Assembly (NCBI RefSeq): GCF_008520265.1
Contig: NZ_VIQM01000054.1
Coordinates: 62,001-126,000, forward strand
DNA from: Sphingobacterium cavernae
Lineage (GTDB): Bacteria > Bacteroidota > Bacteroidia > Sphingobacteriales > Sphingobacteriaceae
Direction of reading: 5' to 3'
Length of the DNA: 64,000 nucleotides
Shown: in pieces, positions 7,973-15,442 of the stretch
Numbering within the stretch: the stretch's first letter is position 1
How the letters are laid out: the number at the start of each line of letters is the position of its first letter
Notes under the pieces: generated by a model
The model's input: only the letters and a program-made list of their open reading frames with translations
Databases searched by the model: none
Told to the model about the DNA's origin: nothing
Made by a program: the position numbers and the translations under genes

Positions 7973-9634
7973 TTATTTTTTACTATTGAAATATGCGGTT
8001 ATTTGCTCTAACGAAAATGCATTCAAACATTTATCTGCGGATAGTCCACCTTTGCGTCCTACAAATACACCATAATGCATATCTAAAAGACCTTCTGTAC
8101 GGTGCGCATCTGGATTAATTGATAATAATACACCTTTTTCTACAGCGTAACGATGCCATCTCCAATCCAAATCCAAACGTAAAGGATTTGCATTAATCTC
8201 AATTACGACGTTATTTGCTGCACAAGCATCTATGATTTTTTTGAAATCCAATGGATAACCAGCTCTCGAAAGCAATAATCTTCCGGTTGGGTGTCCTAAA
8301 ATAGTCGTATAGGGATTTTCAATAGCTTTTAGCAAACGTGCTGTAGCTTTTGCTTCGTCCATTTTCAAATTGCTGTGAACAGAAGCAACCACAAAGTCAA
8401 ATTTTGCTAATATTTCGTCCGAATAATCTAAAGATCCATCGGATAAAATATCTGACTCAATACCTTTAAATATTTTGAACGGAGCCATTTTTTGATTTAA
8501 CGCATCTATTTCAGCCCACTGCTGTTCCAAACGTTCTACTGGCAAACCATTGGCATACACTGCTGTTTTGGAGTGATCACAAATTCCCAAATATTCCAAG
8601 CCCAACTCTTCTTTGCAATAGCGCGCCATCTCAGCTAAAGTATGTACACCATCGGAATAGGTAGAGTGATTGTGCAATGTCCCTTTCAGATCATCAAAAG
8701 TAATAAGTTGAGGTAAAGTATTCGACTTTGCTAACGATACCTCATCTAATCCTTCACGAAGATCAGGTTCGATATACGCCAAACCCAAGCGTTCATAAAT
8801 GGATTTTTCATCAGCCCCGTTTGGTATTTCTGAAGCAATCTCTTTTAGAAGTGAGATATGCTCAGGGGAGCCTGTCTTTAAAAGTAATTCTTGCGCGAAG
8901 TTATCATCTGCGGAAAACACTAAAAATGGGCAAGCATTTTCATCCACAAAAGAAATGGTATTGTCTTTGATTTCAATCTGTGATTCAAATTTTAAATCTA
9001 TAATGGCTTTTTCCAGAGTAGACAGAGGTGCATTTGTGATTAATTCAACACGTTGCAAAACTTCACATTTTCGACGGAACTCACCTGTAAAACTCAAATC
9101 AAATCCCGACAAACTTGCTTTTAGCGAAGCGAAAGTTTTCTCTGCAAAAGGTAAGGTTTTAGCATACAAGAACCATCCTTGATTGTCCATCGCAAATTCT
9201 ATGGATTTTTTAATATCTTCTTGTGTTTTTAACCCAAATCCTTTGGCTTCGATCAATCTGTTTTCATTGCACGCATAATACAATTCACCAACAGATTCAA
9301 TTTCTAAATCATTCCAAATAATTTGAATTTTCTTGGGTCCAAGACCTTTAATTTTAAGCATTTCCAATATGCCTGCTGGCGTTTTGGAAATGAGCTCATC
9401 TAACTCTGGAAAAGATTCCGAAGTAATGACTTGCTTGATTTTTTCAGCTGTGCTTTTCCCAATTCCTTGTTGCGTACTCAGTTCTTCAAGCGAAGCTGTA
9501 GCCGCAGAGAAGGGGAGTTTATCTATTTTGAACGAAGCACTAGCCATTGCTTTTGTCCGAAATGGATTTGCGTTATAAAGTTCCATCAATTGTCCACAAA
9601 GTTTGAATGCGCGTGCGATCGTTTTATTATCCAT
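7973..9634 (-). CDS. polX: PolX-type protein with degenerate polymerase domain and intact PHP exonuclease domain
   Basis: From the ATG at 9634 the protein has 553 residues. Frame remains open further upstream, but the promoter at 9655-9662 excludes the longer version. Residues 1-150 carry the helical 8-kDa and helix-hairpin-helix regions (TQQGIGKSTAEKIK, IKGLGPKKIQ). The palm follows with TGEFRR at 183-188, yet the DxD pair expected in GDID is replaced by RVE (QRVELI, 194-199), and the later DLR strand reads FLV, so all three catalytic aspartates appear lost. The C-terminal PHP domain is complete: LHNHSTYSDG (320-329), GICDHSK, GIESDI, VASVHSN, LGHPTGR, NPDAHR. Expected role: DNA repair nuclease (3'-5' exonuclease or AP endonuclease), not polymerase. 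Confidence 0.88.
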   Translation of the reverse strand: MDNKTIARAFKLCGQLMELYNANPFRTKAMASASFKIDKLPFSAATASLEELSTQQGIGKSTAEKIKQVITSESFPELDELISKTPAGILEMLKIKGLGPKKIQIIWNDLEIESVGELYYACNENRLIEAKGFGLKTQEDIKKSIEFAMDNQGWFLYAKTLPFAEKTFASLKASLSGFDLSFTGEFRRKCEVLQRVELITNAPLSTLEKAIIDLKFESQIEIKDNTISFVDENACPFLVFSADDNFAQELLLKTGSPEHISLLKEIASEIPNGADEKSIYERLGLAYIEPDLREGLDEVSLAKSNTLPQLITFDDLKGTLHNHSTYSDGVHTLAEMARYCKEELGLEYLGICDHSKTAVYANGLPVERLEQQWAEIDALNQKMAPFKIFKGIESDILSDGSLDYSDEILAKFDFVVASVHSNLKMDEAKATARLLKAIENPYTTILGHPTGRLLLSRAGYPLDFKKIIDACAANNVVIEINANPLRLDLDWRWHRYAVEKGVLLSINPDAHRTEGLLDMHYGVFVGRKGGLSADKCLNAFSLEQITAYFNSKK

Positions 9635-9654
9635 AGTAAGTATTGTTTTATTAT

Positions 9655-9684
9655 CAAAAGTACTAAATAAAAAAATGTCGGCAA
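9655..9684 (-). promoter_or_regulatory. Promoter of polX
   Basis: On the minus strand TACTTTTG (9655-9662) matches the Bacteroidota -7 box TAnnTTTG. A TTG (9682-9684) stands exactly 19 bp upstream as -33 element. The predicted leader is about 17 bases. The -33 element lies inside the ndh terminator hairpin. Confidence 0.65.
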
Positions 9685-9703
9685 TTTTCATTACCGACAT
9701 TTG
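9668..9703 (-). terminator. Terminator of ndh
   Basis: AATGTCGG and CCGACATT form the main stem with an inner AAT/ATT pairing and a short loop. Reading leftward the hairpin is followed by a run of T (9668-9674). It lies 33 bp after the ndh stop. Confidence 0.8.
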
Positions 9704-9735
9704 TACTTATTGTTTGATTTAATATAGGGTCAAAA

Positions 9736-11046
9736 TTACGCTTGTATCTGCGCTTTTTCTTTATCTGCAGGTCTTTCGTATTTATCTACGATAAGACGTA
9801 CACCAGAGTTTTTAGTCATAAACTTAATTGTCCAGTTTACAAATGTAACTAGTTTATTTCGGAATCCGAATATAGACATTAAGTGTACAAACATCCACGT
9901 CATCCAAGCAATAAAGCCATTCATGTGTAATTTACCTAAATCAACAACAGCTCTGTTACGACCAATAGTCGCCATCGAACCTTTGTCAAAATATTTGAAA
10001 TCTTCTGTATTTGGTTTATTCGAAAGAATGTTGATGATATGTTTGGCTACATATGTACCTTGTTGCTGCGCTGCTGGAGCTACACCAGGAAGCCCTCGTG
10101 GCGTTTCATCAGTAATCATAGCCGCTACGTCACCAATAGCATACACGCCATCCATGTTTTCTACCTGACATTGACCATTTGTACGGATGCGGTTACCTCT
10201 TTCGATGATCGAAGCATCAATACCGCCTGGAAATTGACCTTTCACACCAGCACCCCAAATCACGGTTTTTGTAGTGATACTTTGTCCATTATTAAATGTA
10301 ATCGTATCTCCATCGTAACCCGTAACTTGCGTGTCAGTCAATACAGTCACACCCAATTCTTTCAAATATCTCTCTGAATCTCGAGATGATTTTTCCGAAA
10401 GGGCACCTAATATTTTACTTGTGCCTTCAACCAAATAAACTTTCATTTCGTTTACTGATAATTCAGGATAATCTTTTTTCAACACGTGAAGTTGAATTTC
10501 AGCGATAGCACCAGATAATTCCACACCTGTTGGACCACCACCTACAATCACAAAATTCAAATATGGAGCACGATCTGAAGCGTTTTTCAACAGTACTGCT
10601 TTTTCTAGGTTTTGCAACACATAGCTTCTGATATTCAAAGCTTCTTGAATACTTTTCATTGGAAGTGAGTTTTTCTCTACTTCTTGGTTGCCAAAAAAGT
10701 TACTTGTTGCTCCTGAAGCGATTACTAAATAGTCGTAATCATATGTTCCTACAGATGTATGAACTTCCTTCTTGTCTTTATCAATGTGCAATACATCCGC
10801 TAGGCGAAATTTAAAATTCTCTTGGTTTTTAAACATCTTGCGAATAGGGAAGGAGATGGAATCCGCTGCAAGTGTACCTGTTGCGACTTGGTACATCAAA
10901 GGTTGGAACGTATGGAAGTTGTTACGATCGATTAATAAAACTTCTACTTCTTTATCTTTTAATTTTCTTGCTACTTCGACACCACCAAATCCACCACCAA
11001 TTATGATAATGCGCGGGAAAGAACGTTCAGAACGATTTAATAACAT
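9736..11046 (-). CDS. ndh: Type II NADH:quinone dehydrogenase
   Basis: A 436-residue flavoprotein of the NDH-2 family. It oxidises NADH and reduces menaquinone without pumping protons, on the inner face of the cytoplasmic membrane. The FAD motif IIIGGGFGGVEVARKL is at residues 14-29, and the NADH motif VIVGGGPTGVELSG follows near 165. The second FAD-binding segment AIGDVAAM and the quinone-side AAQQQGTYVA segment are both present. The C-terminal hydrophobic stretch (GFIAWMTWMFVHLMSIFGF) fits the membrane anchor of this family. It is monocistronic: it has its own promoter at 11085 and terminator at 9668. Confidence 0.93.
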   Translation of the reverse strand: MLLNRSERSFPRIIIIGGGFGGVEVARKLKDKEVEVLLIDRNNFHTFQPLMYQVATGTLAADSISFPIRKMFKNQENFKFRLADVLHIDKDKKEVHTSVGTYDYDYLVIASGATSNFFGNQEVEKNSLPMKSIQEALNIRSYVLQNLEKAVLLKNASDRAPYLNFVIVGGGPTGVELSGAIAEIQLHVLKKDYPELSVNEMKVYLVEGTSKILGALSEKSSRDSERYLKELGVTVLTDTQVTGYDGDTITFNNGQSITTKTVIWGAGVKGQFPGGIDASIIERGNRIRTNGQCQVENMDGVYAIGDVAAMITDETPRGLPGVAPAAQQQGTYVAKHIINILSNKPNTEDFKYFDKGSMATIGRNRAVVDLGKLHMNGFIAWMTWMFVHLMSIFGFRNKLVTFVNWTIKFMTKNSGVRLIVDKYERPADKEKAQIQA

Positions 11047-11084
11047 ATCGCTAGTTTGTTTGTTTTTCTGTAAAATTTGAAATA

Positions 11085-11114
11085 CAAATATCCTAAAAAA
11101 ATAATATATTTCAA
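11085..11114 (-). promoter_or_regulatory. Promoter of ndh
   Basis: On the minus strand GATATTTG (11085-11092, 7 of 8 positions of TAnnTTTG with first base G) is preceded by TTG at 11112-11114, spacing 19 bp. It leaves a leader of about 35 bases. Confidence 0.5.
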
Positions 11115-11336
11115 TATTATTTTATTAATAGTTTGCGGTATAAATTATGTAAAATGCACTATAATAGCATTATAAAGCCGTTTTTGGTTGTATATACAAT
11201 GTTATCTTAGTGTAATTTATACACATTTTATATTAGGACGTGGTAAATCTTCAATAGTTTAACCGTTGAATTCTATATTTATTGTAATTTATTTATTTTT
11301 TACGCTTGTGTTGAAGTGCTTTGGAAGTTGTAACAA

Positions 11337-11366
11337 AATAAAAAACGCTCTATAGCTAGAGCGTTT
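11337..11366 (-). terminator. Terminator of the acyl-ACP desaturase gene
   Basis: AAACGCTCTA pairs with TAGAGCGTTT around a short TAGC loop. In the leftward direction the stem is followed by TTTTT. It lies 24 bp after the desaturase stop. Confidence 0.85.
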
Positions 11367-11389
11367 CAATATCCTTTAGAAATTCAATT

Positions 11390-12382
11390 TTAGTAAATCC
11401 ATTTGAATTTGTATTCCAGTTCAGGAACTTTGATTCTGTCAGCTAAACGAAGCAAACGATCTGGCAGTTTCATGAGATAATCACGTGCTTTTTCGCCTTG
11501 TTCATTAAGTCCCGATACTTGATCAATTTTCCATTCAGCGATTAATTCTTTCAAAATATCGACATAGTCAATAGCCGTATACACATTCAAACGTTGCGCA
11601 GCATCTGAGAAATGGGCAAAAGTACCACCTTTTGCTTCGCCAGATTGTCTCAAAAAGTGAGCTGGCATAACAATTTTCTTACGCATCATATCTTCAAAAG
11701 CCAACATTACTTCACTAGGGTCGACTTCAAATGCTTTTGAGATAAATGACATGTATGCTTTGGCGTGACGAGCCTCATCTGCAGCGATAACACCACACAT
11801 TTTTGCTAATAATTTATCGCCACTTTTTTTGGAAATACCTGCAACACGTCTATGCGAAACGTTTGTAGCAATCTCTTGGAAAGAAGTGTAAATAAAATTA
11901 CGGTAGGGATCTGCTCCCGTGCCAATATCAAAACCATCAGCGATCAAATGTTGCGTACTCATTTCGAATTCACGCATATTGATTCTACCCGATAAATAAA
12001 GATATTTGTTCAATAAATCTCCGTGTCTGTTTTCTTCTGCAGTCCATGCACGTACCCACTTCATCCATCCACCTTGTTCGTTTTTATCAACATCTTCTAC
12101 CATAGTCAACCAAGACTCATAGGTAGGCAATGCTTCTTCTGTAATCGTGTCACCAATTAAAACTGCGACTAAATCATAGGGAAGCTCTTTTGCACTTTCT
12201 TGTAAATCTCGAACTTCTTCGAAGAAAGTACTTCTAGATGAATCTGGAAGAAAATCAGCTGGTTGCCACATTTCTTCGACAGGCTTTAAGTATTCACTCA
12301 TTTCGTTGAGCATGAATGGCTCCAAATAAGTCATTACTTCTTTCCTAGATCCCTCTGGAATATTTAATGGTTGTTCTTGCAT
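11390..12382 (-). CDS. Acyl-ACP desaturase (soluble di-iron type)
   Basis: A 330-residue cytoplasmic enzyme of the stearoyl-ACP desaturase family, which inserts a double bond into acyl chains on acyl carrier protein using O2 and ferredoxin. Both di-iron half-sites are complete: EENRH at 116-120 and DEARH at 202-206, with a further Glu in FEEVRDLQE as in the plant enzymes. The frame is open seven codons further upstream, but that start (12403) lies upstream of the -7 box TACCTTTG (12391-12398), so the ATG at 12382 is chosen. It presumably produces monounsaturated fatty acids; the double-bond position is unknown. Transcribed alone, divergent from sufS. Confidence 0.92.
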   Translation of the reverse strand: MQEQPLNIPEGSRKEVMTYLEPFMLNEMSEYLKPVEEMWQPADFLPDSSRSTFFEEVRDLQESAKELPYDLVAVLIGDTITEEALPTYESWLTMVEDVDKNEQGGWMKWVRAWTAEENRHGDLLNKYLYLSGRINMREFEMSTQHLIADGFDIGTGADPYRNFIYTSFQEIATNVSHRRVAGISKKSGDKLLAKMCGVIAADEARHAKAYMSFISKAFEVDPSEVMLAFEDMMRKKIVMPAHFLRQSGEAKGGTFAHFSDAAQRLNVYTAIDYVDILKELIAEWKIDQVSGLNEQGEKARDYLMKLPDRLLRLADRIKVPELEYKFKWIY

Positions 12383-12390
12383 AATTACTA

Positions 12391-12398
12391 CAAAGGTA
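12391..12398 (-). promoter_or_regulatory. -7 promoter box of the desaturase gene
   Basis: TACCTTTG on the minus strand, an exact TAnnTTTG match, ending eight bases before the chosen ATG. It implies a very short leader. No good -33 TTG stands at the usual distance. Confidence 0.55.
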
Positions 12399-12528
12399 GG
12401 CATAAAATTAAAATAGTGTTTGGAAATTAATAAAAAATTCAGGCGTATAGTTGCACATTAACATCATTTTATCCGCATCTTTTACTAAAAGAATACATTT
12501 AAACCACGTGTTTTGCTTCGATATGTAT

Positions 12529-12536
12529 TACCTTTG
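12529..12536 (+). promoter_or_regulatory. -7 promoter box of sufSE
   Basis: TACCTTTG, an exact TAnnTTTG match, 22 bases upstream of the TTG start at 12559. It argues against the upstream in-frame ATG at 12523 as start of SufS. Confidence 0.5.
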
Positions 12537-12558
12537 TAACGAAAATTTGGATTATAAA

Positions 12559-13782
12559 TTGGAAAATTTCGATATACAAAAGATACGTGCTGATTTTCCT
12601 CTTCTGAAAAGAGAGGTGAATGGTAAACCATTGGTTTACTTGGATAACGGTGCAACCACGCAAAAGCCAAAAGTTGTCATTGATGCTATCACGAATTATT
12701 ATTCGGATATGAATTCGAATGTGCATCGTGGTGTACATTATTTGAGTCAGATTTCTACTGATGCGTTTGAGTTGACACGTCGCAAGGTGCAAGAGTTTAT
12801 CAATGCGAAAGAAGATTTTGAAATAATTATCACAAAAGGAACAACCGATAGTATCAATTTGGTAGCTTCTTGTTATGGTAAAGCTTTCATTCATGAAGGT
12901 GACGAAATCATCATTTCAGCGATGGAGCATCACTCAAATATAGTGCCTTGGCAAATGCTATGCGAAGAAAAAGGTGCAGTGCTCCGTGTCATTCCGATGA
13001 ATGAAAAGGGTGAGTTGAATATGGAGGATTACAAAAATTTATTATCAGACAAGACGAAGTTAGTTTCTGTAACGTATGTCTCGAATTCTCTTGGTACGAT
13101 CAACCCTATCAAAGAAATTATTGAATTGGCGCACGCTAAAAATGTGCCTGTCTTTGTAGACGCAGCACAAGCAATTCAGCATATCGCGATCGATGTTCAA
13201 GAGTTGGATGTAGACTTTTTGGCTTTTTCGGGACACAAAATGTATGCGCCAACAGGCGTAGGTGTGCTTTATGGTAAAAAAGACTTGTTGAATGCAATGC
13301 CTCCATATCAAGGTGGTGGCGATATGATTAAGGATGTAACTTTTGAAAAGACGACTTATAACGAATTGCCTTTCAAATTTGAAGCAGGTACGCCAAATAT
13401 CGAAGCCGGTATTTGTTTAGCTGCCGCGATTGATTACATCAATGAATTAGGTATTGACAATATCAAAGCTTACGAAGACGATTTGTTGGCCTACGCCACT
13501 GCGAAAATCAAAGATATTTCAGGTGTAAGAATCATAGGTGAAGCCGCGAAGAAATCATCAGTGCTATCTTTTGTGGTGGATGGCGTGCATCCATACGACA
13601 TTGGTGTGATTTTGGATAAATTGGGAATAGCTGTGCGTACGGGACATCATTGTGCACAGCCTGTTATGGATCAATTTCAGATTCCAGGTACAGTACGTGC
13701 AAGTTTGGCGGTGTACAATACCAAAGAAGATGTGGATAATTTTATCGCGGGTTTGACACGCGCATTAAAAATGCTTTTATAA
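12559..13782 (+). CDS. sufS: SufS-type cysteine desulfurase
   Basis: A PLP-dependent enzyme that takes sulfur from cysteine for iron-sulfur cluster assembly. The TTG start at 12559 gives 407 residues, matching the usual length of about 406, and a family-typical N-terminus (MENFDIQKIRADFPLL). The frame is open upstream, but an upstream ATG at 12523 precedes the promoter box. PLP lysine K227 is in AFSGHKMYAP. The persulfide cysteine C365 in RTGHHCAQPVM lies in the short group II loop, which is the SufS rather than the IscS form. sufE follows after one base, so the pair is co-translated and SufE should receive the persulfide. Confidence 0.93.
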   Translation: MENFDIQKIRADFPLLKREVNGKPLVYLDNGATTQKPKVVIDAITNYYSDMNSNVHRGVHYLSQISTDAFELTRRKVQEFINAKEDFEIIITKGTTDSINLVASCYGKAFIHEGDEIIISAMEHHSNIVPWQMLCEEKGAVLRVIPMNEKGELNMEDYKNLLSDKTKLVSVTYVSNSLGTINPIKEIIELAHAKNVPVFVDAAQAIQHIAIDVQELDVDFLAFSGHKMYAPTGVGVLYGKKDLLNAMPPYQGGGDMIKDVTFEKTTYNELPFKFEAGTPNIEAGICLAAAIDYINELGIDNIKAYEDDLLAYATAKIKDISGVRIIGEAAKKSSVLSFVVDGVHPYDIGVILDKLGIAVRTGHHCAQPVMDQFQIPGTVRASLAVYNTKEDVDNFIAGLTRALKMLL

Positions 13783-13783
13783 A

Positions 13784-14200
13784 ATGACAATAAACGAAAT
13801 ACAAGACGAATTAATCGAAGATTTTGCTTTCTATGGCGATTGGATGGAGAAATACGAATACATCATCCAGTTGGGTAAGGAAGTGGATTTAATAGACGAG
13901 CAATACAAAACAGATCAATTCATAATCAAAGGTTGTCAATCCAAAGTATGGTTGTATCCAGAATTGGTTGATGGTAAAGTTATTTTTAAAGCCGATTCTG
14001 ATGCTATTATTACCAAAGGTTTGGTGAGTCTAATGGTAAAGGTCCTATCAGGTCACACACCTAAGGAAATAGCGGATGCAGATTTATACTTCATTGATCA
14101 AATAGGCTTGAAAGAGCATCTATCACCGACACGTGCTAATGGACTTTTGTCTATGGTTAAGCAAATGAAATTGTATGCAATAGCCTTGCAGAACAGATAA
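13784..14200 (+). CDS. sufE: SufE sulfur acceptor protein
   Basis: A 138-residue SufE protein that accepts persulfide sulfur from SufS and stimulates it. The acceptor cysteine is C51 in the family motif IKGCQSKVWL, and the rest (SDAIITKGLVSLMVKVLSG, LSPTRANGLLSMVKQMK) follows the fold throughout. It starts one base after the sufS stop. The rest of a suf operon (sufBCD) is not in the window. Its stop codon forms part of the terminator stem shared with murI. Confidence 0.95.
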   Translation: MTINEIQDELIEDFAFYGDWMEKYEYIIQLGKEVDLIDEQYKTDQFIIKGCQSKVWLYPELVDGKVIFKADSDAIITKGLVSLMVKVLSGHTPKEIADADLYFIDQIGLKEHLSPTRANGLLSMVKQMKLYAIALQNR

Positions 14201-14240
14201 AAAATAAAGCGATTCCACTGGAATCGCTTTATTTTTTATC
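14196..14240. terminator. Bidirectional terminator between sufE and murI
   Basis: A perfect 20-bp stem (14196-14215 with 14221-14240) around a five-base loop, with A-rich and T-rich flanks on both sides. It includes the stop codons of both convergent genes. Confidence 0.9.
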
Positions 14241-15053
14241 TACTTTGATATGTTTAGCTTCAAGATTTTTTCCGAAAAATATATATGCTTTATCTGAAAA
14301 ATCTTTCGGATTATCTGTTGTGTAAAATTCTAAATTCCCACCTTCACTGCATTTTTCTTTTACTTCAGGATGTCGATTTAAATAATCAACTAAACTATCA
14401 GCCACTAATTCACCTTGTGCTAATATTTGAATATGGTCTGGTGTGTATTTTCGAATGATTGGATACAGAATAGGGTAGTGCGTACAAGCCAATACTATAA
14501 TGTCAATATTTGTTGACTGACTTAATAATTCATTTACATCCTTTTGGATGAAATAATGTGCTCCTTCGCTATTAATTTCGTTATTTTCTACTAAGGGAAC
14601 CCAAAATGGACAAGCATGTTGATAAACTTGAATTTCAGGATGAAGCTTTTCGATTTCTATTAAATAGGATTGGGATAAGACAGTACCTTGCGTGGCTAAA
14701 ATACCAATGTTATTAGTGTTCGTGTATTCATGAATAGATTCGGTCGTAGGACGAATCACACCCAATACTTTTTTGCCTTCCGGCAAATCATTTTGTTGTA
14801 TACTTCGTAATGCTTTTGCAGAAGCAGTATTACAGGCAAGGATAACAAGGTTGCATTCTAAATCAAAAAGCTTAAAAACACATTCTTTGGTAAATTCATA
14901 AACTGTATCGAACGAACGTGTACCATAAGGCACGCGTGCGTTGTCGCCAAGATAGATATAGTCGTATTGTGGTAATTTATTGTGAATCTCTTTAAAAACG
15001 GTTAAGCCGCCATAGCCAGAATCAAAAATGCCAATCGGTCCTTGTGTTTGCAT
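14229..15053 (-). CDS. murI: Glutamate racemase
   Basis: A 274-residue cofactor-independent racemase that makes D-glutamate for peptidoglycan in the cytoplasm. The substrate-binding N-terminus IGIFDSGYGGLTVF is at residues 7-20, and the two catalytic cysteines are C74 in ACNTAS and C190 in ACTHYPIL. Length and motif order are standard. The last codons (DKK and stop) lie inside the terminator stem shared with sufE. Upstream is a 389-bp gap with a weak -7-like box (CATATTTG on the minus strand at 15094-15101). Confidence 0.96.
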   Translation of the reverse strand: MQTQGPIGIFDSGYGGLTVFKEIHNKLPQYDYIYLGDNARVPYGTRSFDTVYEFTKECVFKLFDLECNLVILACNTASAKALRSIQQNDLPEGKKVLGVIRPTTESIHEYTNTNNIGILATQGTVLSQSYLIEIEKLHPEIQVYQHACPFWVPLVENNEINSEGAHYFIQKDVNELLSQSTNIDIIVLACTHYPILYPIIRKYTPDHIQILAQGELVADSLVDYLNRHPEVKEKCSEGGNLEFYTTDNPKDFSDKAYIFFGKNLEAKHIKVDKK

Positions 15054-15442
15054 ATAAAATGATTATACGGATCAGATTCATTCAAATCTTTTACAAATAT
15101 GGCTTTTCTTTATGTGATTTTGATAAATATTTGCCAAATCGATTAAATATACACCTAGTTAGCATGCCTTATTATTCTGTGATTGTTAATTCCTCAGCAT
15201 CTAAGAAAATTTTTAATAGTTTTTAAATAATAGTATTTAGCTAACCGTTTTAGACGAAAATTATAAAAATTATTATTATTAAAATGAATGATTTACAATA
15301 ACATGTGTATGTTGTTTATCAATATATGTAATTTACATTGCAAATTTGGCATGAATTTAGCTTTCAAGTATAAATATTTCTTTTAAAATACATTATTGAA
15401 TCTATAATTATTGTATTTTATTGTATTTTTTTTATATTTGAT
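15054..15442. other. 389-bp gap between murI and the RemB-like gene
   Basis: A very AT-rich divergent promoter region. It carries the clear promoter of the RemB-like gene at its right end (15411-15440) and perhaps a weak murI promoter on the left. I found no credible small gene, RNA or strong hairpin between 15110 and 15400. Confidence 0.6.
15411..15440 (+). promoter_or_regulatory. Promoter of the RemB-like gene
   Basis: TTG at 15411-15413 and TATATTTG at 15433-15440 are spaced 19 bp, an ideal Bacteroidota pair. The ATG follows only two bases after the -7 box, so the transcript would be leaderless or nearly so. Confidence 0.6.

Larger units (their letters stand above)
11047..11389. other. 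343-bp gap between the desaturase gene and ndh
   Basis: The gap holds the ndh promoter (11085-11114) on its left and the desaturase terminator (11337-11366) on its right. The AT-rich 11120-11330 part between them shows no credible reading frame, RNA gene or strong hairpin. Confidence 0.6.

Noticed and set aside
9635-9700. N-terminal extension of PolX
   Set aside because: It runs through the polX promoter and the ndh terminator; the family N-terminus begins at the ATG at 9634.
12451-12558. N-terminal extension of SufS
   Set aside because: The extension has no family similarity and contains the -7 box TACCTTTG. The TTG at 12559 gives the standard SufS length and N-terminus.
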